Assembly: GCA_002279765.1 (NCBI GenBank)
Contig: NCCR01000070.1
Span: forward strand, 1-43,851
Source: Verrucomicrobia bacterium 12-59-8
Lineage (GTDB): Bacteria; Verrucomicrobiota; Verrucomicrobiae; Verrucomicrobiales; Verrucomicrobiaceae
Direction of reading: 5' to 3'
Length of the DNA stretch: 43,851 nucleotides
This document shows, piece after piece, positions 34,227-41,952 of this stretch (within the stretch, counting starts at the first letter, position 1; each line of letters begins with the position of its first letter). Made by a program: the position numbers and the translations under genes. The notes beneath the pieces are model-generated. The model searched no databases. It was not told the DNA's origin and was given only the letters and a program-made list of their open reading frames with translations.

Positions 34227-35376
34227 TTAGACGTCGTCGTCCTTGTCGTTGTCACCGGCCTTCCGGCCGCGCAGCTTGGCTTCCATGAAGGCATCCAGGT
34301 CACCGTCCATGACGGCCTGCACGCTGCTGGTCTTCTCGCCGGTGCGGTGGTCTTTGACCATCTGGTAGGGCTGGAAGACGTAGCTGCGAATCTGGCTGCC
34401 CCAGCCGATGTCGCTTTTCTCGCCATACTGGCGGTCGATTTCGGCCTGACGCTTGTCTTCCTCGATCTGAAACAACTTCGCCTTGAGCATCGCCATCGCT
34501 TTGGCTCGGTTCTTCGGCTGGCTGCGTTCGATCTGGCAGGCCACGATGACGCCGCTGGGAATATGCGTGAGGCGCACGGCGGTTTCGACCTTGTTCACGT
34601 TCTGACCGCCTTTGCCGCCAGCACGGTAGGTGTCCACACGCAGATCTTCATCGCGCACGACAATGTCGATCTCCTCCTCGGAGTCAGGCGTGACGTCGAT
34701 GGAAGCGAAACTCGTGTGGCGTTTCTTCGCGGCATCAAAGGGCGAGATGCGCACGAGGCGATGCACGCCGCGCTCGGTTTGCAGGAAGCCAAAGGCGTTT
34801 TCACCAATGATTTCGAGTGTGGCGGAGCGCGTGCCCACGTCATCACCCGCTTCGTGGTCGATGAGTTCGACTTTGTAGCCCCGGCGCTGGCACCAGCGCT
34901 GGTACATGCGCATCAGCATGTCGGCCCAGTCACAGGCCTCTGTACCACCGGCTCCGGAATGGATGGTGATGAAGGCATTGCCACTGTCAAACGGCCCGCC
35001 GAGCAGCTGGCTCAGTTCAAAGCTGGAGACATCCGCTTCGAGCTTTTTGTGCTCAAGCTCCACCTCACGCCACGTGTCCGTGTCGCCCGCTTCTTTGGCA
35101 AGCTCGATGAGTCCGTCAAAATCGCCAGCGCGTCCTTCCAGATCCTGCAGAGGTCCGATTTTCTTTTTGATGACGTTCGTGCGGTCGATCGTCTTGCGCG
35201 CCGCGTTCGCGTCATCCCAGAAGCCGGGGGCCGCCAGGCGGTCCTCCAGCATGGCCAGTTCGTCTTTTAATTTCGGGACGTCAAAGATACCTCCGGAGCT
35301 CCCCCAACCTTGCCTTGAGAGCCGTGGTGTCGAGGGATTGAAGGTCGGTGAGGATGGTCTTGCTGGTCTTTTCCAT
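34227..35376 (-). CDS. prfB: Peptide chain release factor 2, expressed by programmed +1 frameshift
   Basis: RF2 recognises UGA and UAA stop codons and triggers peptide release. The SPF motif (ISPFDA, the UGA/UAA reader) and the GGQ motif (GGKGGQ, about residue 256) are both present. The first 31 codons (from ATG 35376, [12 protein letters not shown]) end at an in-frame TGA (35281-35283) directly after CTT; the remainder lies in the +1 frame from GAC (35282). The sequence CGGAGG TAT CTT TGA C is the classic RF2 slippage site, with a Shine-Dalgarno-like CGGAGG (35290-35295) three bases before the slippery CTT. RF2 shortage would raise frameshifting and so raise RF2, a known autoregulation. The fused product has 382 residues. 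A single-frame reading would miss the true N-terminus. Confidence 0.96.
35281..35295 (-). promoter_or_regulatory. Programmed +1 ribosomal frameshift site of prfB
   Basis: On the coding strand: CGGAGG, TAT, CTT, TGA, C. The internal Shine-Dalgarno-like hexamer, the CTT slippery codon and the UGA followed by C are the known features of the RF2 site. Confidence 0.95.
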
Positions 35377-35424
35377 GCAGCGTAGATAGCGTCTGGGCGT
35401 GCGAGTTCAACGCCTTTTGTCATC

Positions 35425-35970
35425 ATGGAAAAAACCGAGGCCATCCTCATCGGACGCACGCGCTACGCGGAGAGCAGCCTCATTGTGCAATGGTGCTCCC
35501 CAGAGGTCGGCCTGTTCAAAACCATGGCCAAAGGATCACTGCGGCCCAAATCACCGCTCTACGGCGTGCTGGACCTATTTGTCTCCGCCGAGCTGCGCTT
35601 CGTCCGCAGCAAATCCAGCGACCTGCACACCCTGGCCGAAGCCCGCTGGACCAATCCCCGCCTCGGACTGCGTGAAAGTTATGGGCGGGTGCTCGCAGCC
35701 ACCTATCTCGTCAAACTCATCACTCTCGTCGCCGAAACCGACTCCCCGATTCCCGAGATACACGATCTCCTCGTCAAAGCCCTCGACTACCTCGCCGCGA
35801 AGGATCCCGTGCCCGCCCTGATCACACGCTTTGAGCAGCGCCTCGCTGAAATGCTCGGCATCATCCCCGAAGGCGAAATCGGCATGGCCGCCGCAGCGAT
35901 TGAAGACAGCTTTCACCGCAAGCTGCCCGTACAGCGACGGCAGCTGGCGGATTGGATGGCCAAAAAGTAG
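35425..35970 (+). CDS. recO: DNA repair protein RecO, short form
   Basis: RecO loads RecA onto SSB-coated single-stranded DNA together with RecR. The 181-residue product has an N-terminal OB fold ([49 protein letters not shown], as in RecO) and a helical core ([20 protein letters not shown]). Typical RecO has about 240 residues with a C-terminal zinc finger; here no cysteine pair remains and the protein ends early, so this is a compact form. It is divergent from prfB with 48 bp between the starts. The 3' end forms a small hairpin with the glutathione peroxidase stop. Confidence 0.78.
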   Translation: MEKTEAILIGRTRYAESSLIVQWCSPEVGLFKTMAKGSLRPKSPLYGVLDLFVSAELRFVRSKSSDLHTLAEARWTNPRLGLRESYGRVLAATYLVKLITLVAETDSPIPEIHDLLVKALDYLAAKDPVPALITRFEQRLAEMLGIIPEGEIGMAAAAIEDSFHRKLPVQRRQLADWMAKK

Positions 35971-35980
35971 GAGGCTACTT
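35962..35980 (-). terminator. Small hairpin at the convergent end of recO and the glutathione peroxidase gene
   Basis: AAGTAG (35965-35970) pairs with CTACTT (35975-35980) around a 4-nt loop, covering the stop codons of both genes. In the minus direction the stem runs into a short T tract, so it may be a weak terminator for the peroxidase gene. Confidence 0.35.
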
Positions 35981-36496
35981 CAGCGCCGCTTCGATGGCGG
36001 CTAGCAGCTCCGGTGAATCGGGCTCTACATCAGAACCGAAGCGCTGCAAGACCTTGCCGTCCTTGCCGATGAGGAACTTTTCAAAGTTCCAGCCGACGTC
36101 TCCACTTGCAGACTGCAGAGCAGTGTAGAGCGGGTGTTTGGCATCGCCCTTGATCGCCACCTTGGCAAACATGGGAAAGGTCACCTTGTAATTTTCGGTG
36201 CAAAAGGCCTTGATCTGCGCCTCGCTGTCCGGCTCCTGACCACCGAAGTCGTTGCAGGGGAAACCGAGCACCGCCAGCCCCTTGCCGCTCATCTTTTCAT
36301 TCAGCGCCTGCAGCCCGGCATACTGCGGCGTATAGCCGCACTGGGAGGCCACATTCACAATGAGGAGCACCTTGCCAGCATAGGCCTTGAGCGTGGTCTC
36401 TTTGCCGTCGATGTCCTTGACCGCGATGTCTTGGACGTTGGTGTCAGCAGCAAAAGCCATAGAGGTCATGAGGAGGGAAAGGAGCAGGGTTTTCAT
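35975..36496 (-). CDS. Secreted glutathione peroxidase-like protein
   Basis: The 173-residue product (Met 36496) has a signal peptide (MKTLLLSLLMTSMAFAAD) and then the GPx fold: VNVASQCGYTPQYAGL with the peroxidatic Cys53 in place of selenocysteine, GFPCNDFGGQEP with Gln87, and WNFEKFLI with Trp136 and Asn137, the catalytic tetrad. A second Cys (Cys81) and a Cys in AFCTEN may serve as resolving cysteine. Such Cys-type enzymes often use thioredoxin rather than glutathione. Export to the periplasm is a useful detail, since many bacterial GPx are cytoplasmic. Confidence 0.92.
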   Translation of the reverse strand: MKTLLLSLLMTSMAFAADTNVQDIAVKDIDGKETTLKAYAGKVLLIVNVASQCGYTPQYAGLQALNEKMSGKGLAVLGFPCNDFGGQEPDSEAQIKAFCTENYKVTFPMFAKVAIKGDAKHPLYTALQSASGDVGWNFEKFLIGKDGKVLQRFGSDVEPDSPELLAAIEAALK

Positions 36497-36536
36497 GTGG
36501 AAAAATGAACGTGGCAACTACCGTCTTGGTTTCAGA

Positions 36537-37256
36537 TCATTCGACCATGCTCAAGAAGATGTCTTCCAGCCGCCGTCCGCGCTTTTCGTGATCCCGGCGC
36601 AACTCCTCCAATGTGCCTAGGGCGATGAGCTTGCCGTGATGAATGATGCCGATGCGGTCGGCGAGTTCTTCGGCGATGTTCAGCAGATGCGTGCTCATGA
36701 GCACCGTGGTCCCCGCCTGACTGCGTTCCTTGATCTCCCGCTTCACCGTGCGGGCATGGATGGGGTCCAGACCGACCATCGGCTCATCAATAACGAATAC
36801 CTTTGGATCATGCAGCAACGCGCTGGCGATGGCGAGACGCTGCCGCGTGCCGTGGCTGAGATTTTCAATGCGCTGCCGTGCGTATTCATGCAGGGCGAAC
36901 TTGGTGAACAGCGCGTTGGTCTGTGCCGTCGCATGGTCCAGGTCCATCTCAAACAGCTCGGCAATGAATTCCATGAACTCCACCGGTGTGAGCTTCTCAT
37001 AAAACACCGCCACGTCCGGCACATAGCCGAGCAATGACTTGGCCTGCATGGATTCCAATTGAACGTCGTGGCCGCACAGCTTCACACGCCCGGCATCCGG
37101 CTTCATCAGCCCGGTAAGCAGTTTCATCGCGGTGGTCTTGCCAGCACCGTTCGGACCGAGGAAGGCAAAAAGTTCGCCGGGTTGGATGGTCAGATTCAAG
37201 CCATCAAGCGCCCGCAGTTCGCCATAGTTCATCGTGAGGTCTTCAATCTCGATCAT
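36537..37256 (-). CDS. ABC transporter ATP-binding protein
   Basis: The 239-residue ATPase has Walker A GPNGAGKTT, the Q-loop region (GYVPDVAVFYEKLT), the ABC signature LSHGTRQR (a GT variant of LSGGQ), Walker B KVFVIDEPMVGLDP and the switch His in MSTHLLNIAEELADRIGII. It belongs to the DrrA/CcmA-type branch that usually pairs with a separate ABC2-type permease. No permease gene is adjacent: the upstream neighbour, 18 bp away on the same strand, encodes a single-helix protein. The membrane partner must therefore be encoded elsewhere, or the ATPase acts in some non-transport role. Confidence 0.92.
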   Translation of the reverse strand: MIEIEDLTMNYGELRALDGLNLTIQPGELFAFLGPNGAGKTTAMKLLTGLMKPDAGRVKLCGHDVQLESMQAKSLLGYVPDVAVFYEKLTPVEFMEFIAELFEMDLDHATAQTNALFTKFALHEYARQRIENLSHGTRQRLAIASALLHDPKVFVIDEPMVGLDPIHARTVKREIKERSQAGTTVLMSTHLLNIAEELADRIGIIHHGKLIALGTLEELRRDHEKRGRRLEDIFLSMVE

Positions 37257-37274
37257 GCGTCAAAAAGGTTCAAA

Positions 37275-38075
37275 TCAGTGCGCCGCGTCCTGCAGTCCGT
37301 GGATGGTGGGTTCCAGCAGTACGTAATCGTCAGGAAGGTCGATGCGCGCAAGCTCACCCGCTTCGGTGAAGATCATTTTGACCTCGTACATTCCCATGAC
37401 CGGCAGCGTCAGTACAAAACACTTCCGCTGTCTGCCTGCGAGCACCATCATGCCCTCACGCGCCTGCAATTTCAGCGTGTCCGTCTTATCCGGCTGCGCC
37501 TCTGTTTTTGGCAGGCCACCCCCCATCAGCGAGAGCATGGCCAGGGCACCGTCCTGCCCTGCCCCCATGCTCATGAGCAGCTTCACATCCTGCGAATTCA
37601 TCACCACACGCTCGCCCTGTTTCACCAATACTTCGGGCGAGGATTGTTTTTCGTTCCAGGACAAGTGCATGCTCGCATCGCGCTGCGGGAAACTGGCTTT
37701 GATGCTCAACTGCTGCCAGCGCTCGGCATCGGCCAGCGTGCAGCCCAGGCTCCAGGTGGCCACGATGCTGCGCAACTGGTCGTCCGACGCCATCTGCTCC
37801 ACGGCCCCATGGGCGATCAAGTCATACACAGTTTGATGATTTGGCTTGATGCGGCGATTGACCTGAAAGTTCGCATGCCCGATTTTTTCGCGCTGATGGT
37901 AGAGATGCAGCGTGCAGCCGAAAGTTTCCGACTGCTGCAAAAACAAATCCATCACCATGCGCGGAGGAACGATGGCAAAGCGTGAAGCCTCTGGGAAATA
38001 GATGTCACGCACCAGCAGTCCGGACATCACCGCCCAGAAAAGCACCGCCAGGAATGCCGCCACACGCCAGATCAT
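37275..38075 (-). CDS. Membrane-anchored protein of unknown function upstream of an ABC ATPase
   Basis: The 266-residue protein (Met 38075, MIWRVAAFLAVLFWAVMSGLL) has one N-terminal membrane helix and a presumed periplasmic domain with many alternating beta segments (FGCTLHLYHQREKIGHANFQVNRR, DASMHLSWNEK, CFVLTLPVMGMYEVKMIFTEAGELARIDLP). I do not recognise a family. It is followed after 18 bp by the ABC ATPase gene, so the two are probably co-transcribed and may work together. Met 38075 is preferred to the earlier starts, which precede the hydrophobic segment with non-family residues. Confidence 0.68.
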   Translation of the reverse strand: MIWRVAAFLAVLFWAVMSGLLVRDIYFPEASRFAIVPPRMVMDLFLQQSETFGCTLHLYHQREKIGHANFQVNRRIKPNHQTVYDLIAHGAVEQMASDDQLRSIVATWSLGCTLADAERWQQLSIKASFPQRDASMHLSWNEKQSSPEVLVKQGERVVMNSQDVKLLMSMGAGQDGALAMLSLMGGGLPKTEAQPDKTDTLKLQAREGMMVLAGRQRKCFVLTLPVMGMYEVKMIFTEAGELARIDLPDDYVLLEPTIHGLQDAAH

Positions 38076-38174
38076 GGCCGAATAGTAGTCAGGAAACGAG
38101 TGTGCTGGCAAGCGCAGCCGCATTTGACGGCAAAAAAACTCGCCAGTTCAGCCTGCATTTGCCACGATGACGGC

Positions 38175-39632
38175 ATGCGCCAGCTGCTTGCCATCCTCCT
38201 CACCTCCCTCACTCTTTCCGCCGCCGATCCGCGCCCGCCCAATGTGGTGATCATTCTGGTCGATGATCTGGGCTACGCCGATCTCGGCTGCTTTGGTGCG
38301 GAAAAGATCAAGACGCCAAACATGGACCGCATGGCGAAGGAAGGAATGAAGTTCACGAGCTTCTACGTGGCGCAGGCGGTGTGCAGCGCCTCGCGCGCGG
38401 CGCTGCTCACAGGCTGCTACGCCAACCGGGTCGGCATGCAGGGAGCTTTGAACCACACGAGCAAGGAGGGCATCCATCCCGACGAATGGCTGCTGCCTGA
38501 GATGTGCAAGGCACGGGGTTACGCCACCGCCGCCTTCGGCAAATGGCATCTCGGCACCGATTTGATGTTCAATCCGCTGCGCAACGGCTTCGATGAATTT
38601 CTGGGCATTCCATATTCGAATGACAACAGCAAGTACCACCCCTCCCTGGCGCAGGAGATGCCGCCCCTGCCCTTCTACGATGGCTTGAAGGTCATCGAAA
38701 CCGATCCTGACCAAAGCCAGTTCACCCGCCGCTTCACGGAAGGAGCCACCAGCTTCATCGAACGGAACAAGGATAAGCCTTTCTTCCTCTACGTCCCTCA
38801 TGTGATGCCCCATGTGCCGATCTTTGCCTCAGACGCCTTTCGCGGTCAGTCCAGCGCCGGACTCTATGGCGATGTCGTGCAGGAGATCGACTGGTCCGTG
38901 GGCCAGATCCTCGACACGATCAATCGTTGTGGCATCGACCGCGAGACGCTGGTGATCCTCTTTTCTGACAACGGCCCTTTCTTGAGCTACGGCAATCACG
39001 CTGGCAGTGCCAAACCCTTGCGCGAAGGCAAACTGACTACCTTCGATGGCGGTGTGCGCAGCCCCTTCATCGCCCGCTGGCCGGGCCGTGTGCCAGCAGC
39101 CCAGGTGTGCGACGAGCCGGTGATGGAAATCGACCTGCTGCCGACCATTGCCGACTTGATCGGCGGCAAACTGACTGAACGCAAAATCGACGGCAAAGAC
39201 ATCCTCGATCTGCTCGAAGGAAAGCCCGGTGCCAAATCACCGCATGAGGCGCTGATTTTTTACGGTGGCAGTGAACTGCAGGCAATCCGCAGCGGCTCAT
39301 GGAAGCTGCACTTCCCCCATCCCTACATCACCGTGGATGGTGAACCCGGCCGCGATGGCAAACCGGCACGCTTTGGCCAGATGAAACCCAAGTCGATCAC
39401 GCAGAGCGGCATCGCAGGCATCGCCTCGCGGCATGGATACCGAGTGGAGAACATCAGCCTGTCACTATACAATCTCAAAGACGATCCCGGTGAGACGCGT
39501 GATGTCGCGCAAGAGCACCCCGAGGTCGTGGAACGACTGCAAAAGCTGGCGGAACCGAGGCGCAAGGAACTGGGCGACGCCCTTCTCCAAGTCAAAGGCA
39601 CCGAAAACCGTCCGCTGGGGATGGCCCCATAA
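38175..39632 (+). CDS. Secreted arylsulfatase-type sulfatase
   Basis: The product (485 residues, Met 38175) has a signal peptide (QLLAILLTSLTLSAAD) and the type I sulfatase marks: the metal-binding VDDLGYADLG (Asp30, Asp31), the formylglycine motif CSASR (from Cys70) within VCSASRAALLTG, AAFGKWHLG, and FSDNGP for the second metal half. Cys70 must be converted to formylglycine by a maturase encoded elsewhere. These enzymes remove sulfate esters from polysaccharides. Sulfatases of this type are abundant in Verrucomicrobia and Planctomycetes that use sulfated algal or mucin glycans. Met 38175 immediately precedes the signal sequence. Confidence 0.94.
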   Translation: MRQLLAILLTSLTLSAADPRPPNVVIILVDDLGYADLGCFGAEKIKTPNMDRMAKEGMKFTSFYVAQAVCSASRAALLTGCYANRVGMQGALNHTSKEGIHPDEWLLPEMCKARGYATAAFGKWHLGTDLMFNPLRNGFDEFLGIPYSNDNSKYHPSLAQEMPPLPFYDGLKVIETDPDQSQFTRRFTEGATSFIERNKDKPFFLYVPHVMPHVPIFASDAFRGQSSAGLYGDVVQEIDWSVGQILDTINRCGIDRETLVILFSDNGPFLSYGNHAGSAKPLREGKLTTFDGGVRSPFIARWPGRVPAAQVCDEPVMEIDLLPTIADLIGGKLTERKIDGKDILDLLEGKPGAKSPHEALIFYGGSELQAIRSGSWKLHFPHPYITVDGEPGRDGKPARFGQMKPKSITQSGIAGIASRHGYRVENISLSLYNLKDDPGETRDVAQEHPEVVERLQKLAEPRRKELGDALLQVKGTENRPLGMAP

Positions 39633-39640
39633 GAGAGGGA

Positions 39641-40504
39641 TCAGCGAGCCGCGCGCTCCTTGGCGATAGCCTCGCGAATGTGTTCCATGCGGTTCGTGGG
39701 ATTGGGATGCGAACTCATGAAGTCGGAGCGGCTGGCGCCGCCGCTGACCTGGGCGAGGATTTCCATTACGCCGATGAGCGCTTCAGGATTGTAGCCAGCC
39801 TGCAGCATGAAACGCACGCCAAGGGCGTCAGATTCTGATTCGTCATCGCGGCTGAACTTCATCACGCGCCATTGCGCCACCATGTTGGCAATCTGCGCCC
39901 CCGAATTGTTGTGCCCGTCGGAGAGCATCACCCCTAAACCTTGCGCCAGACCGCTCCAGAGCTTGGAATTCGCCATCTGCTCGTTCGAATGGCGGCCCAC
40001 GACGTGCCCCATCTCATGACCGAGCACACCGGCGAGCTGGTCTTCGGATTTCAGGCGGCGAAACAGCGCCTCGGTGATGAAAATCTGCCCGCCGGGCAGA
40101 GCGAAGGCGTTCACGGTCTGAGTGTCGGCCAGGAGATGGAATTTGAACTGGTAAGAGGTCTCTTTGGCTGCCGTGGAGGCGATCAAGCGTGAACCAACCC
40201 GTTCGACCAATTCCCGCCCAGCGGCATCACGGGAGAGCCCCCCGCTTTCCCGGATCATCTGCGGCGCGGATTGCAGACCTAGAGCGATCTCCTCCTGTGG
40301 CGTGGCCAGCGCGAGTTTTTGCTCCCGGCCGGTGAATTCGTTTTGGTAGGGAGTGGTGCCGAGCCAGTTGTAAATGAGCGAGCCGACGATGATGAGCAAA
40401 CCAATGACGATGCGTGGATTGAGGCCCATGCCGACGCGTCTGCGATCATCCCCATAGGCGGAGATGCGGTTGAGAGCTAGGAGCCGATGAAGCGTGGAGA
40501 TCAT
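39641..40504 (-). CDS. M48-family metalloprotease (membrane-associated)
   Basis: The 287-residue protein has a membrane helix (about 31-49, RIVIGLLIIVGSLIYNWLG) and an M48 peptidase domain with the zinc motif HEMGH (His163, Glu164, His167, in LGHEMGHVVGRH) and a third ligand in DDESESDALG. A conserved FALPGGQIFITEAL segment precedes the active site. M48 relatives include BepA and YcaL/LoiP, which act on outer-membrane protein quality control, and HtpX at the inner membrane. This one is likely periplasmic. It is divergent from the AI-2E-type gene with 62 bp between. Confidence 0.92.
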   Translation of the reverse strand: MISTLHRLLALNRISAYGDDRRRVGMGLNPRIVIGLLIIVGSLIYNWLGTTPYQNEFTGREQKLALATPQEEIALGLQSAPQMIRESGGLSRDAAGRELVERVGSRLIASTAAKETSYQFKFHLLADTQTVNAFALPGGQIFITEALFRRLKSEDQLAGVLGHEMGHVVGRHSNEQMANSKLWSGLAQGLGVMLSDGHNNSGAQIANMVAQWRVMKFSRDDESESDALGVRFMLQAGYNPEALIGVMEILAQVSGGASRSDFMSSHPNPTNRMEHIREAIAKERAAR

Positions 40505-40566
40505 GGATTGCTTTATACTTCATGGAAAAATCTTGAGCCAGCAGGTATTTTGCGGCATGGCAGGTC

Positions 40567-41757
40567 ATGTCGTTGTTTCAGGAGCATGATCAGACAGTGG
40601 ATTGGGGTCGCAAAGGCTCGCAGGCGGTTGTGACGCTGGCGTGTCTGTTTGTGGTACTGACCGGCATGAAGATCGCCGCCAATGTGCTGGTGCCCATCGT
40701 TTATGCCTTTTTCCTCGCGGTGCTGAGCTACCCGCTGGTGCGCTGGCTGCGGCGGCACAAGGTTCCCGCAGGCCTTGCTCTGGGCATCACCATGCTGTTG
40801 AATCTGAGTGTGCTAGCCGGTTTGATCACCGTGGGAGTGCGCCTTCTTATCAGCTTCTGGAGAGATCTGCCCCATTATCTGCGCGGTCTGGAAAAGTATT
40901 CGAATGACGCCGCCGCTTGGCTCGAAGCCAATGGTGTCGCAGATGCCAAGACGACGGTCGGCAGCATGTTCGACTGGAACAACCTCATCGGCTGGGCCAC
41001 CCAGCAGGATGTGATGAGCAATCTCGGTGCCCTGGGGATCAGCACCTTCGGCACCCTGGCGACATTCCTCGCGAGCCTTATCATGGTGATCATCGTCATG
41101 ATGTTCATCCTGATGGAAGCACACGGCACGCAAAGCCGGCTGCAAGCCGTGAATCTGTCTGGCGGACCTGATCTCAGCGGACTCATGCGTAGCGCGGACG
41201 ACATTCAAAAATACCTGGGTGTCAAAACGCTCATCAGCGCGCTGACTGGCCTGCTCGCAGGTTTTTGGTGCTGGTTTTTCGACCTCCACTACCCGCTGTT
41301 GTGGGCGCTGCTGGCGTTTTTGTTCAACTACATCCCCGCCGTGGGCAGCACGGCAGCGTCCGTTCCCGCCATTGTGGAGGCGCTGGTGCAACACGGGCCT
41401 GGCACGGCGATTTTCGTCGCCATCGGCTACGGCGGCATCAATTTCTTCCTCGATAACTTCGTGCAGCCCACGATGCTCGGCAATCGCTTTGGCATCTCGC
41501 CGCTGGTGGTGATTCTCTCCGTCATCTTCTGGGGCTGGTTGTGGGGCCCGCTGGGCATGTTTCTGGCCGTGCCGCTCACCATGGTGCTCAAGGTGCTGCT
41601 GGACAACAATGCTGAATTCCAGTGGATCTCTGTCGCGATGGCCAAGAAGAAAATACGCCACGGTGAAGTGGAGGTGGCAGGTTATGACCTGCAAATGAGC
41701 GAGGACGAAACGATCGGCAGCGGCGCGAGCACTGAGATTCCAGGGCGGGAGAAGTAG
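40567..41757 (+). CDS. AI-2E family permease (PerM/TqsA-type)
   Basis: The 396-residue membrane protein has about eight helices in the family order: KIAANVLVPIVYAFFLAVLSYPLVRWLRR at the N-terminus, a large hydrophilic loop (about 95-150), LATFLASLIMVIIVMMFILME, then the typical WALLAFLFNYIPAVGSTAASVPAIVEAL and FLDNFVQPTMLGNRFGISPLVVILSVIFWGWLWGPLGMFLAVPLT. AI-2E transporters export or take up autoinducer-2 in some species, but many members have other substrates (for example Na+(Li+)/H+ antiport); substrate unknown here. It is monocistronic; the gene ahead is divergent and clpB follows after a 195-bp gap. Confidence 0.92.
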   Translation: MSLFQEHDQTVDWGRKGSQAVVTLACLFVVLTGMKIAANVLVPIVYAFFLAVLSYPLVRWLRRHKVPAGLALGITMLLNLSVLAGLITVGVRLLISFWRDLPHYLRGLEKYSNDAAAWLEANGVADAKTTVGSMFDWNNLIGWATQQDVMSNLGALGISTFGTLATFLASLIMVIIVMMFILMEAHGTQSRLQAVNLSGGPDLSGLMRSADDIQKYLGVKTLISALTGLLAGFWCWFFDLHYPLLWALLAFLFNYIPAVGSTAASVPAIVEALVQHGPGTAIFVAIGYGGINFFLDNFVQPTMLGNRFGISPLVVILSVIFWGWLWGPLGMFLAVPLTMVLKVLLDNNAEFQWISVAMAKKKIRHGEVEVAGYDLQMSEDETIGSGASTEIPGREK

Positions 41758-41887
41758 GCCGGCTCGTCAGAGCTGGGACGCACACCTGTGCCACTTCGGC
41801 CATTCATTGTGCCAGTGATGCACTGACTCACGTTCCCAGTAAAGAGTCACAAGCAAGCCCCAACCTCGACAAATCAAGCGTAGCAGC

Positions 41888-41909
41888 CCATGCCAAGGCT
41901 GTGGCATGG
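41888..41909. promoter_or_regulatory. Hairpin in the clpB leader
   Basis: CCATGCCA and TGGCATGG form a perfect 8-bp stem with a 6-nt loop about 43 bp upstream of the clpB start. It could be an operator, a structured 5' leader, or a terminator without a U tract for the upstream permease gene. It does not match the CIRCE element. Confidence 0.45.
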
Positions 41910-41952
41910 TTCCAGCAAGAGAGTCAGAGAAACAACCCTTCTCCCACCAACC

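Noticed and set aside
41758..41952. CIRCE element upstream of clpB
   Set aside because: Neither the TTAGCACTC half-site nor its inverse is present.
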